DNA from: Tetrapyrgos nigripes
Taxonomy: Eukaryota; Basidiomycota; Agaricomycetes; Agaricales; Campanellaceae
NCBI GenBank assembly: GCA_013368315.1
Contig: JAACJM010000144.1
Span: forward strand, 124,001 to 188,000
Direction: 5' to 3'
Length of the DNA stretch: 64,000 nucleotides
Shown: piece after piece, positions 1-11,700 of the stretch
How positions within the stretch are numbered: position 1 is the first letter of the stretch
Layout: each line of letters begins with the position of its first letter
The notes under the pieces: model-generated
What the model was told of the DNA's origin: nothing
Seen by the model: only the letters and a program-made list of their open reading frames with translations
Database searches by the model: none
Program-made: the position numbers and the translations under genes

Positions 1-148
1 CGCCTTAACACCTAACCCACTCTACCCCCACACATCTTTTACCACTTATGACCACTCTATTAGCTTATATCGTTACTACTCTGTCCAACTTAAATTCTCT
101 ACCACACTACATTGTTCACATTTATCCGCCAATTTCCTATTCTGAACT

Positions 149-166
149 ATCCTCACCAAGGGGTCT
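149..166 (+). repeat. KDZ left terminus: 8-bp target duplication plus terminal inverted repeat
   Basis: ATCCTCAC (149-156) is followed by CAAGGGGTCT (157-166). Both have exact partners at the right end of the element. Confidence 0.85.
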
Positions 167-303
167 CCAAAATGATATGACCAGACTGGACGTTCCTTTT
201 TGGTCATAAGGTCCAGCTTGACCCCCCCCTCCCCCTCTCCTTCCCAAAAATGGTAAGTGATAAGATAAATATGGCTTACAAATCATGAAATCAGCACCCT
301 ATG

Positions 304-466
304 ACGTACCCGAGACTAGTCATGGGTGGAGGTTTCCCAGGCCCAGAATCTGGTTATCGGTGGAGGTTTACCACTATGGCCAGCTCAGTGGCATAGCTTG
401 TTACGGGGTGGGTCGCTGGGCGCATTGGGTGGGTGGGGGCTATTCTGACGATTATGGGGATCGGCA
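304..466 (+). repeat. Left subterminal inverted repeat of the KDZ element
   Basis: This 163-bp stretch is imperfectly inverted relative to 13923-14066. Shared landmarks include GGTGGAGG, CAGCTCAGTGG, GTTACGGG and GGGGATCGGCA in the same order. It is probably a transposase-binding region, which is inference from position only. Confidence 0.75.
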
Positions 467-717
467 GGTACGGCACAACAAAAATACCAATATCCACCTC
501 ATAGGGTAACCTATATTCTGTCACAAGCATGCTCTTTGAATCCGGTAATTTTGTCACACTAGTATATACTGTTACATCATTGTTTTTTTTTGTCACGCTA
601 GTATAAACATCAGTACTCGGCAGCCAGTGTTATCATTCTTATTTCCCGACCAGCGCTCGGCTATTCAAATGTCGTTGATAGGTGCCCCACTGCCATTTCC
701 CACCCTCCATTGTTTCC

Positions 718-850
718 CCCCTACCGCTGCATCCCGCCCACTGCAGCATCCCGCCCACCACTGCATCCCGCCCTCCGCCGCTTCCCGCCCTCTCTTCCAG
801 CCTTTGCCACCCTCCCATGTGGTTGTCCCCTCCATGTGGTTGTCCCCTTC
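718..850 (+). repeat. Short minisatellites (GCATCCCGCCC and CATGTGGTTGTCCCC units)
   Basis: A 16-18 bp unit containing GCATCCCGCCC is repeated about four times (718-800). It is followed by two copies of an 18-bp unit with CATGTGGTTGTCCCC (818-848). Several overlapping open frames here are composition artefacts. Confidence 0.6.
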
Positions 851-1159
851 AGGTTTACATCTTGCCTCTTGTCAAGGCACAGGTCTCCGACCACTACTGG
901 AAAATGAAAAAAGTAGGGCGGTACATACTTACTTACTTCTTCAAACACTGAACGTCCCTGTAGTGCAACAGTTTATTGTACTCTAGCCCTTGAAAGGTCA
1001 GAGGTTCAAACCTCTTGTGTCGCTTATTTTTTTCCCTTTCCAATTACCTTGTTCTATTTTTTTTTTGTTTGCATCTATTGACCTACCCTTGCACCTCACC
1101 CTCATGTCCCTGCCAATTCATTCCGCGGTCCAGTTTGAAACACGTTGTTTTTTCCTTTT

Positions 1160-1515
1160 CCCCGGACCCTCCATGTGATCCTCTCACTATTGAGGACTGT
1201 GAGCAATGGTGAGCAGTGCATGGTCTTTTGGTTTAGCTTCTCATCCCCCACTCCCCCCACAGCTCTGTAGCAAAGGGAAATACCCTTATCTTTTGTAACG
1301 ACCATGGTCTCTGGCTACAGGTAAAACAGGAATTGGATGAAGAGTTCAACGTTATGTGAGTATTCACCAATCTTTACCACCCTTGTAATAAAATGTGTGA
1401 TTATTCCAGCACCTACAGTTACTTCCATATTTTGCGTGAAGCTGCCGAAACTTATGCTTGGAAGGTTTACATAGGGAAAAGGGGGAAAAAGCAGCCTGAT
1501 GCCAGCGAGTCTTAA
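1160..1515 (+). CDS. 3' exons of an uncharacterised KDZ-element gene (plus strand)
   Basis: Three spliced segments read as one frame: an exon ending at 1208 (residues DPLTIEDCEQ), a second at 1263-1355 (including HGLWLQVKQELDEEF) and a third at 1410-1515 (YSYFHILREAAETYAW and a stop at 1513-1515). The donors are GTGAGC and GTGAGT, and both acceptors end in CAG. The 5' part was not found; the upstream sequence is pyrimidine-rich and repetitive. A related gene end lies on the other strand at 1634-2103 and shares the DP..I.EDC.Q and YSYF landmarks, so the two genes converge tail to tail. Function is unknown. The exon boundaries are my own reading and have no homologue to test them here. Confidence 0.5.
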
Positions 1516-1633
1516 TGTTTAGTTTTATCTACTTTCGCGTTACCCAGCCCACATCAAGATATGGGTGGTTTGAAAATCAAGACAGGCCATCCAGAATCAT
1601 GTTACGGGTGGTCTACAATCCTTTGACAATGAG

Positions 1634-2103
1634 CTACTCCGAATCTGACAACTCCAGTCTAGTCTCTGCCCACCACTTCTTCCTTTGTTCCTCCCTTCTC
1701 ACTTTTTCTGCCTCCTCCTTAGCCTCTTTTGCATTTATCCTCTCCTGCCACTTGTCCAACTCCTTGTCAAATAAGTCCTCTCCCAGAGTCCTAACGTGTT
1801 GGGTCGGCACTCGAAAGTAGCTATAAACCCATTTGCTGGAGGGTAGCAACATTAGAACACTCATATTAGTCACAATGGACCACTCACTTTGACGCCTCCT
1901 CATTCTGTTCGCTCTTCACCCTCAGCCACACACCATGCAGATTGCAGAAAATCATCTCTGCTGGCCAACCTTCCTGGCTGCGTCTTTTGAGCCCTAGCCA
2001 CAAAATGTAATGAATCTACTCACCATTGCATACAGTCCTCAAAAATCTTTGGGTCAAGGGCTTTTTCATCCTCAAAGGTGATGACTAGAGTCCGGAAATG
2101 CAT
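1634..2103 (-). CDS. Uncharacterised coiled-coil gene end within the KDZ element
   Basis: The minus-strand frame from the ATG at 2103 contains DPKIFEDCMQ, then a GTGAGT donor near 2030. The last exon starts after the CAG near 1835 and runs to the stop at 1634. It reads WVYSYFRVPTQHVRTLGEDL followed by a strongly charged Lys/Glu/Arg-rich stretch that should form a coiled coil, ending in acidic SDSE. The first exon could instead be a downstream exon of the transposase gene, because a GTTCGT donor in the transposase C-terminus could splice in frame to it. The similarity to the plus-strand gene ending at 1515 suggests a duplicated and inverted gene. No function is recognised. Confidence 0.45.
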
Positions 2104-2135
2104 GTAGGAATTCTGGGGGTAAAAGTAGACAACAA

Positions 2136-5100
2136 CTATAGATCATTTTCTGCGTTACGAACTACGTCTTCATCAACAGCGGCCTCTGGGGTATCCTCCA
2201 GCTCAATCGTGAGAGTCTCAAAATTCTGCTGGCCTGATAACACTGCTTCCGCATGCTTCAGGAGTGACTCACATGTGGCCAAAATTTCCGCTGCCCGAGT
2301 CCTCATGAGATGAGCCTGCTGGTTTGCATAAGCATTGAGCCCCTCTGCCAAGTCCTTTGGAACCCCCTCTGAGTCAGCATCAGCATTCTCCAAATTGCTG
2401 ACTCGCATTCCTGGTAGCCCAACTCTCCTTGCCTCCCACCATGTTGCCTTCCAGTTCATATATTCAGACATACGTCTGATCTCTTCCCCCAGCAGCAAAA
2501 CCTCCTCCTGCCAACGCAACATCCTCGCCCTTGCCTTACACCATTCGACACGTATAACTGCAGCCACCAGGAGCCCAAATGAAAATGATGTCAGTGAAGC
2601 TCCCAAGATTGATTTTGAAATTACCATTGCGGAATTCCGGGTCTTCTTCCGAAATTTGAGGATCATACCATATCCATGACAACGTTCTTCAGCTCTCCCC
2701 TCTTACCTGAGAGACAATCCCTTCTTCAATAAAGTATGCATCGTCACTCTCACTTCTTTCCAGACGCGCTACTTGTGCCACTCTCTCTGCCAGCTCCTCC
2801 TTATTCAATGCACGTTCATTGATTCCACACACATCTTCATCTTTCAACTCTGCCAATGATTTCTCCCATGCGGAAGTCTCCCAATTTCCCCCTGAACCTG
2901 CCAATCTCGTTATTGCCGAACGCGCTAATCGGTACCGAATTTTCCGTGAGTGAATCCGGATATCTATCTGCCGCAAAACGCCACTCGCTCTTCCACTTCC
3001 AACCTGCCCAGTGATGTTCCGCAGCTTGAAACGTGCTGACATTGTCCTTGTATGCAGCCCATCTCGTACTCCCTCCAATGCATCCGAGGCTTCCGAAATA
3101 CGCAAACGTGCCTCAATATTGGGCAAATCTCCGATACATGCACGATTCCGGGCTGACAGTGTGCCACAATCCGAGGGGAGGCATAGTGGAATTGTTTCTG
3201 GATGTGAGATGTCGGGATCATTGATCTTTTTCATGAGTTCAGGGGAGAGAACATTGGCTATACCAGGCATTAGAAGTCTTTGTAGTGCCCGGAATGTTGT
3301 CATCCGCTTCAGCAGGGTAGCTCGACACTTCTGTAGCTCTAGATTCTGTGTGGGAGTTATATATTTATTTGTCGCAATGAAGAGTTGTAATTGACGCCTT
3401 GAAAGAACAGATCATGTTAAGTAAGATCCCCAATTAAGCTGTACATCCACTTACTGAGCCTCCTGTATCTCGATACCGGTGGCTAAAAAAATAGAAGGGC
3501 TGCTTGCATATTGAACATGTCCATTCTGCACGTTGATTAATTCTTCTTGTGTCATCTCTGCTTGTATGACCTTGAACTGGTCCTTTTCATTAACTATTTT
3601 GATATCAGCAAATACATACCAACATATTGACCTGACACTTGCCTTGATTTTCATCCTCATAGGGACAAAATGTTGCATGATCTTGCTCCCATGCAATAAC
3701 CTGTGCTTTCCACTTGTCCAACGTCTCCCTTCCAACGTCCTTGCACCTTGCCAGTCCATCATCAAATTGTTTGAAATCACGTTCATGGCGATCAAACTCC
3801 TTTATTGCTGCAATCAGATGCTTCACTAAAATCTTGTCTGGACAAAATCAGCATCTGATCAGCTCATGTGAGAAAGATACTTACCGAGATTGGCGATATT
3901 CCGAAAGTTGTGGAAACCAAATATGTCATCAAGTGTCTGGGCTCTTGTTCCTGGTCCCATCTCCTTAGTCTGCGCCGCTGCCTTGTTAGACTCAGCCCAT
4001 CCCTCCTCAATAACCTCCCCATGGGTCTGACCACAACCTGGTGCATAATCAAAGTTAAACTCCATATGACATTCAGGCTGGTGGCCCTCAAGTGGAATTT
4101 GGGAACCATGAACCTGACACCAGTTCTCGTAAAGCGAAACTTCCACTCGGGGTTGAGTTCCTCCATTCGCTTCCAGAAGTTCCGGCTCCACTGGCAGGAA
4201 ATATCATAGGACACGACAACGGAGAGATATTCCGTTCCATTCATGGTACACCAAAAGATGAAGTCTACGTTGCAGTATCTTGACAATAAAGTCAGCCTTC
4301 AACATGTTCAACAGAAGTATGAAGCAGACAAATATCACCTTTCGCCTTTTTGCAGATCACCAAGCCCACATGCTCTCCAGACCCTGTGCCGTGCACAACA
4401 ACATCCAGCCATACCACTAACCCGCAAGCCAACTAACCTGCAAGCCAGCCACATTACGAAGATTAGCCAATAGCATTGCCTGAAAACCAGAGCAACTGCT
4501 CATCTATATGCAGAATCAGAAGTGTATATCGAACATTAGAAAACACTAACATCTTCCTGATTAACATGTTGCAGTATGTGTTCCCGGTAAGGACTGCTGG
4601 GTACGAGATATGCATGCCCATCTCCCAAAAGTGGACTATGATGCTCATTAGAGACAACTCAATTTCGCAGATGAAAGTTGGCATCAAGGGCTAGAAACAA
4701 CGTGTAGAGAAATCTGAAATATATGTCAGCCCATCCGATAGCAAGATACAGGTGGTGCTGGACACCAGCCCGTAACCCGTTATGGGGTGGCAACAGAAGA
4801 TCACTCATGCAGACTCAGGTCCCACCTCCTTCCAGTTATCTGGAATATTCTTCTCAGGATGTGGGCAAGCAGGGCACTCAAGTGCCAGCTCTCCAAGCGA
4901 TGTTCCCTCAATACCTGACTCTGAATGACCACGCCCTCCTCTCTTCAGCATCTTCAAGTTTCTCCATTGATACATGGTTCGCAACACGGCACGGTAGTGA
5001 TCCTGGCACATATAATTAATTTCTGATGCCATAAACTGAATGAGCACATACCAGAGGCACAGACCCTTGCCTATTACATGTCATCATCTCTAATGCCTTG

Positions 5101-6074
5101 TAAAAATCATACACAGGCAACTTTCCCAGACAATTAAGGTGTTGGAACAATTGAAGACATGAGAAAGTGGTGGCACTGTTAGGGTCCTTTGGTGTAGCTG
5201 GAAACCACATGAAGCGAAGAAGTTGACTAGACTGCGAATGGTTGTCTGAACATCTGCAGAAGTCCAGTGCAACTTGATGAATTCCATTGACATGGACCAC
5301 TGTAAACTCGCCACGGCGTGGTGCGAACCAGGTCCAGAGTGGCCCAACTGGACCCTTAGCCCTAGATTCTTGAGACACGTCCCTTCAAAAAACTTGCCAT
5401 TCCATTTCTGCTGTAAATGTTAGGGAGAACTGATCTCAGATATGTACAACACTCACCTCAATCCAATGTAAAGGCAATCTTGCATGCATGCTCACTATGC
5501 AGAGACCACAGTACTGCAATCCACCCTGACATTCATCCTCTACACATCAGAACAACCCAGGAGCTTTACAGGTGGCGCATTTTTCCTTATTGCCCCGACG
5601 GCCCTCTAGCCACAGCATTTCATCCAGGTACTGATCTCGATGAGGTAGCCAGGCACGGGCTGGGTTGTCCTGACAAATGATTAGAATAATCATTCCCCAT
5701 AGAAGCACCCCACTTACCGAATGGATATTTCGCTTCCGAGTCACCTGAATTCCAGCAGAATCTGGAGATTCAATGGTGCTAAGCCCTTGCAGCTGCGGAT
5801 CACAGAAGATGGGTGTAGTATCCATCTTGGCCTCCGGAAATGAGGGATAATTGTTGTTGTAGTCCTCATGCAAATCAAAAGCAACACCCATATCGTCATC
5901 CTCAATCTCCCTCTCCTCCCCCTCCCTTGCTGAGATGGCATAGTGTGCATCCATCTCTTGTTGTGTAAGACTTGAAGAAAAGTGGTTGAACTTTTGACGA
6001 TGATCGGATACCCTGATTTTGTGGGTTACGGCAGCTTTTGGTTGACGAAAGCCTGGTTGCTTCCACTTGGACAT
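2136..6074 (-). pseudogene. KDZ transposase (CxC-cysteine-cluster type), damaged
   Basis: The gene starts at the ATG at 6074 and runs leftward through several short introns. In order it shows a polar N-terminus, a cysteine cluster (CATCK, CVEDEC, CGLC near 5440-5560), the segment around VHVNGIHQVALDFC (5280-5330), a GRGH..CPACPHP block (4870-4960), CARH and DLQKGER motifs (4330-4410), the VVSYDISCQW and VPKFHL block (4090-4220), TKEMGPGTR (about 3960), and a helical Arg-rich C-terminus to the stop at 2136. This order matches the KDZ transposases expanded in Agaricomycetes. The enzyme would cut and join the element ends. Damage includes in-frame TGA codons at 5547-5549 and 4659-4661, both where Arg is expected, and frame changes near 5310, 4100 and 2600. 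Exon limits are approximate. Confidence 0.8.
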
Positions 6075-6620
6075 TGTATCGAGTGAATGACAGTATCTGT
6101 CAATGCAGCACAACCGGTAACTATTTATAGGTGGTCTAATAGCCCTCAACTGGCTAAGAGAGAGTCCTGTACTTCACATGAGTTAAAGCTGGCTGCCAAA
6201 TTACACCTTGTCTTTGTCATTGGAGTTAATGGTCATAATAGGAGTATCGGAACAAGTAACTATCGACCTTATGATTTATCCGGCCGCCTTGAAAATTTTA
6301 ATGATCTAGATCAAAGACGAACCAAGGTTGACCAGTACTGGATCAAGGACTAAATATCAACCTTATCATCTGTGGCCGGCCGCCTTGAAAATCTTAATGA
6401 TCTAGATCTGAGATGATCCAAAAGTGGCTGGAGAGCTCACTGGTTGGTGTCATGATGTGTCTACCCCTAACCTGTATAGCTCATTTGTACATACATACGT
6501 AGCTAAGCCTCTTTCTGAACATAGCTAAGCTTCTTTCTGAAATCCGAATTGCCTCCTTTTGTGAAGCCTCTGCAGCTCTGCCAATCCAACAAATTGTGCA
6601 CACAACATTTCTTCAGTCCA

Positions 6621-7276
6621 TCAAACATAGCGCCTCACATCCCTTGCGAGCTCCTCAGCCTCTTTGAGTACTGCTGTTACACCCACTTTCTCATATATGA
6701 TGCACCCCCACTTCTCCATCCTATTAAGCATTTTTGAGAACTTCTCTGAGAGTTCATTGAGCAGAGTACAAGAGCTCCCTTTTGTGAGACGTTGAACAAT
6801 CTTTTGGAATACCTTTTCAAAGAAAAGTGCAGGAGAGGGTTGGACCTGGTCTTGCATCTTAGAGTGTTGGGCCCATATGTTCTCCAAGAGCTGGGAGACA
6901 TGACTGAAGTCTCAAAACACTGAGAATCCTAATCACGAACAAGGGAAATGTGACTTACGCCATTGTAGTTCTCGCCCTCTCTCCCCTATCATGTTTCTCG
7001 CGTTTCTGCGAGTGCCGCTTTAGTCTGGATGCCAGTCTCAGCTGATGAAGGAGAAAGCAGAGGGAGAAAGGGAGAATATAGTGTACTTGCCTGTCTTTGC
7101 TTTCAGCAGTCTGTGCTAGCTTGTATTTCTCTCTTCGAGCTTCATTAATGGAATCCTTATGACAATAAAAAGCCATAGAATGTGAGGAAAGCATACCTGT
7201 GATGGTATTTTAGACGCTTGCGTTGATTGGCAGCCCGGCGCTCAGCCTGAGTGTGATAGAGTTTGGGACGAGACAT
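6621..7276 (-). CDS. Small basic protein gene associated with the KDZ element
   Basis: The ATG at 7276 opens MSRPKLYHTQAERRAANQ, a start I associate with small Lys/Arg-rich proteins next to fungal KDZ genes. A GTATGC donor follows at 7196. Later exons read DSINEARREKYKLAQ (about 7110-7165), LRLASRLKRHSQKREKH (about 6960-7040) and, after an intron at 6904-6958, a helical segment beginning VSQLLENIWAQ and ending at 6621. The charged N-terminal half suggests a DNA- or RNA-binding role, which is inference only. Joining exon 1 to exon 2 with the only visible splice sites leaves the frame off by one. Either this copy is damaged or one boundary is wrong. Confidence 0.55.
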
Positions 7277-7459
7277 GGAGGTTCACACTAAGAACAATAT
7301 CTTAGTGTTTTGATTTCTGTTTCGTTGGACTTTTTCAAATGAGCACCAGTTGATGCCAGATTTTCCAAAACTCATCTTCCATATTAATGCTCCCTTCTGG
7401 ACAATTTCGCTAAGGGCGTTTTTTATTGTGGCTTGCAGCAGAGCTCAACGTTTCTGACG

Positions 7460-8521
7460 ATGAGCTCAATTCTGAGTGCCGGTCAAGTGCCAGTCAAGTG
7501 CCTATTCAAGACTCCGAGTATCCGAACCCATCAGGCCTGCTCGGCTAACCAACACCCTCCAAAGAATTTTCCTTCCCAACCACCATGGGTCTCACATACA
7601 CTTATCAGTCCACAGAAGCCCCCCCCATCAATAGAAGCCCGTGACGAGCCTCAACCTGTAGATTTGAATCCTCCAGATTTGGAGACCTCAGAAAACTGGG
7701 AACCGTGGACGCGTAGTGCTGCATCGCTCGCACGAGGGGAGTATGTAGCTGGGAATTTCTGGGAGGATGTCCGAGTTGAGTCCATTCCCTGGTACGTGTC
7801 CACCTATTTCATTCCCACCAGTTCTCACCAGCCTTTTTGTTACTTTAACAGGAATACTGAAACCCCAGAGGACTGGTGGATACCAGAGATACCACGGGCT
7901 CATGGTGATGCTAGGGCCTGGCTTGACAAGCTACTGACTGGTGCTCTGAGGCAGATACCTGGTTCATGGGGTGTCTGGGGATCTTACACTGTAGCTCTCC
8001 CTCCAGAAATCGCAGACGCCATTGCACAGGTGGTGTCATTCAGTCAGAATCTTGCTGGGCTGTTCTGCTGGGATAATACCCCCTCAGCTCCAATTCCTGA
8101 AGGGCGAGAGTTTGCGAGTTGGGCCAGGTCTCTGGGTGGGTCCACCCATATCCTGATACGGGCAGGTCGAATTGCATACTAACAATAATTATCCTTTCTT
8201 TTAGCCGTACTATATAGCTCGGGCCAAGAGCGTCCTAGTCTAATGTTTAGTGCATTGCAGCTGGTCGATCGACGAGAGGAAATCTGGCCAGTGGCACGTG
8301 AAATGCATAGGGAGCTGGTATCCCTGGAGAAAACCTTGATGACTTTGGCTTCGGATCGACGTCGAGCAGAGTCTGTCTCAGAGAAGGCAGAAGTACTAGA
8401 AAAGATGTTAAGGCTTTATCCTCAATGTCAGGAACTAAGGGAGACATTTTTGGATAACTCACAAGTAGTTACGGACATTGTATATCTCTCTGTTGTAGCT
8501 ATTGTAGCATTTATTAATTAG
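7460..8521 (+). CDS. Uncharacterised KDZ cargo gene A, three exons, about 320 aa
   Basis: Exons are 7460-7791, 7852-8165 and 8205-8521. They sum to 963 nt, an exact multiple of three, and the frame stays open to the TAG at 8519. Donors are GTACGT and GTCGAA; the second intron has a clear ACTAAC branch site and a TTTTAG acceptor. The N-terminus is Pro/Ser-rich, the centre has a Trp-rich block (EDWWIPEIPR, SWGVWGSY), and the C-terminal third is helical and charged (LVDRREEIWPVAREMHREL). It ends in a hydrophobic stretch of about 16 residues that could be a weak membrane anchor. It reads in the same direction as gene B, which starts 240 bp downstream. I do not recognise a known domain. Confidence 0.7.
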
Positions 8522-8760
8522 AAGCACTGGATCTTGAATGAATCTTCATTTAAGCTTGTGGTCGCAATGGGTTGAGCTTTCCCTTGACGCGCTTGACGTG
8601 TTTGCATGCATGGACCGGTCACATGGTCTCATTGTGTCTCAGATTATTTCGGCTAAGTTCTTCTTCTACCATCACCCACTACAACGCCCAACCCAACTTC
8701 CAACGCTCAGCTCCAGCTCTTCTCCTTTTTCCAACTCTCACTTCTACCTCTCCCCGTATC

Positions 8761-11700
8761 ATGACGTGCAAGGTACCTGAAAAACGCAAACCAGGACCTG
8801 CCAGCGTGTTTGCTGACCCAACGGGCAAACGGGAGCGATTTCTCAACTCTTATGTTGATTCATGGATCTCCTGTAAAAGCCAGGAGTCTAAGGGCAAATT
8901 TCTTAATTGGATTTGTTCTACATTTTTGATTAAATTCGGTCCGAACCTCGGTGCGTGTTGATTTGTTGTATACGTTGACATCAATTGATTTACATATCTC
9001 CTTCTGAGTGTAGGCTGTGACATTCCGTCCGATGAAGGAGAGGAGGACTTCCAGCTTGCTTTGCTGACGGGTGAGGAGGCTGTGGCTGGCCCATCCGGTG
9101 TCTCGTCTCGCCCCGCCTCTCCCCATCCCAAACAAAATTCGGGTTCTACTGCCTCATCGTCCAATGCTGTGGCTGGCCCATCCGGTGTCTCGTCTCGCCC
9201 TGCCTCTCCTCATCCCATGCAAAACTCCAGCTCTAGTGCTCCTGGACTATCTCGTAACTCCTCTCGCCCTGCCTCTCCCCAACCCAATCAAAATTCTGGT
9301 TCTACCATCCCCTCATCCTCCAATGCAACTGAGCCTACAAAGGCTGCCGGCTCTACTGTTCCTTCGTCGTCCAATGCTGCTGAGTCCACCAACCCTGGGG
9401 TCTCCAATGTTTCAACTAACACCAAGTTGACAGCTGATGTCCGTGCGCTGCTGAAATCATTTGCCAATGGTTCAGCTGGCTGGTCACTCACGGATGCTAG
9501 GGAGAAAGTGCAGGTCTCTGTGGGTGGGGATACCTGGCCAGGAAGCTTGACGCCAATGGTTGAAGCTGCTGCGCAGCATCGTTCCTGGCTCATTGCAGCA
9601 GACTACCTCAACAATCAGCCGCCTCATAACAGCCTTCCTTTGGCAGAGGACGCACTTCAGGGCCTTTGGGGTGACAAGTACCATTCACTGGACTGGTCCT
9701 CGATCCTTGGCAAAATCACTGGTCTGGAACCTGATGATGATCCCACTCTTCTCTATGAAGAGATCAACAAAAACCTCAGTACAGCCACTGCCATCTGGGA
9801 TCCACCCACCCCGCAACTAGATACCGGTGTCAAACCGCAATCAGCTCAGAAAAAGGGGAAGAAGAAGGCCAGGGTGGTAAATGAGTTTGAGGAGTTGAAC
9901 TTTGATGCTGTGGGTAAAGAAGAGGTGAACGAGGCGCTGGGCTGGGATAAGCTAAGTGATGAGGAATACGAGGAGAAGCGAAACTGGTATGCCAGTGTGC
10001 AGGATGTGAGCTCTTCACTTCCTCATGATGAATTTTGTGCTAACTTAACGAGAAAAAACTCGATGCAACCTGCGGGAATAGCCTCCTTGAAGGGGTGAGA
10101 GATGCTGTCAACCAGAAACTTCCCGGCACTTGAAGGCCAACCCATACCGATGAGGTCCAAATATTTGACCACCGCTACTACGAGAGCTTGTTGAAACCCA
10201 TATGCAAGAAGGAGGAACAGGAGGAACAGGAGAAGTATAAGGCCAACGTTGCGCAAGCAGAGGGTGAGGAAAAGGCGAAGGTGAAAAAGCCAACTGGGGT
10301 TAACATCCGGTATCAGGTGGCGAAACGCGTCTATGAGGAGCAAGACAATGACATGAAGGCAGAAATCAAGAAGTTGACAGATGAGGATTGGGAGGAACGT
10401 ATTGTGAAGTGGGAAGCTGCCAAGAACGAACAGAAGACGGACCGAGAAGATCCAGAGAAGCTGAGAGCGTGCGTGTTTTCAACTTTATTCGGTTTCTGGT
10501 TACTAACTTTCCCTTTGTCCCTTACCAGTGCAATTCGGAAATGGGCACCGGCATTGGCTCATTTAAACTCACTAGTCGCAGAGGAGACCGGATTAATGGT
10601 GTTCATGGCAGTCGTTGGGCCAAATCCAGAGAACGGCAGAAGCATAGACACTTTTTGGTGGGTCTTTTTTTATGTTTTCAAGAGGATGGGCTGATTGACT
10701 TATCTTTGGGTGGAACAGGAATCACAATGGCGTTGACAATCTGGGTAGAGACTTTGAGGACGCTGAACCAGTAGCCTTCAATGCGGCAAATGCAGCGTTA
10801 CTCAAATTTGCAAAGGCTACATACAGTAAGTCATATCTATTCTACCCCACCCATAACATGACACGGGCTGACCTACCCCCTTTAGCGCCCTCTGTCTGCA
10901 AGTTGCGAGCACTTCCAAAGGATGCTCCTCGCATTGGTGTCTGGCCCCAACGTGGAAAGGACACCCAAACAGCTACCTCCACTGGTGCCTCGTCCTCAAA
11001 ACAACGTCAACCTCATGCTGGTTCGTCCTCCAGACAAAATCACACTAACAAGACTGACAGCCCGAGAAAATGGAAGCGGGGGCCAGAAGGAGACAAGAAG
11101 AAGACCAAGCGGCGGAGGTTGGCAAAAAGGAAGACTGGTTTGGGTTCGGAGTTGGAAGCAGAGGTGAGTGGTGCAGAAGAAGAAGATGAAGCTGAGGAGC
11201 AGGATGAGACCCCTCGCAAGAGTTATTCTCTGCGTTCCAGAGACCCGGTCTCCGTCAAGAAGAAAACCACAGCTAAACCCAACTTTTCTTCTGCCGCCAA
11301 GCCTTCACCCCAGAAGAAGACTACTCCTAAACCCGACTTATCTCATCCTTCACCCCACAAAAAATCTACCGCTAAACCTGACTTCTCCCATGGCAAGCCC
11401 TCTCAACCCAAGCCACGTCCAATTCCCAAACCCATCTCAGCACCACCGGCAGCTTCTCCTCCTGCCATCTCAACTCCACCACCAGGTTCACCACCGGCAG
11501 CTTCTCCTCCTGCCAACTCAACTCCACCACCAGATTCACCACTGGCAGCTTCTCCTCCTGCCATTTCAACTCCACCACCAGGTTCTCCTCCTCCCATCTC
11601 AACTCCACCTGCAGCTTCTCCTCCTCCCATCTCAACTCCAGCTGCTGCTTCTCCTCCTCCCACAACTCGAACCAGGGCCGTACTTCCTCCTTTAGAGTCG

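Noticed and set aside
627..986. Overlapping open frames in the GCATCCCGCCC minisatellite as genes
   Set aside because: All three frames are open because of the repeat composition; no consistent gene model exists.
955..1030. tRNA-like sequence around GGTCAGAGGTTCAAACCTCTTG
   Set aside because: The T-arm-like part has a 6-base loop and the anticodon and acceptor stems do not pair. It looks like a chance or a decayed tRNA-derived piece.
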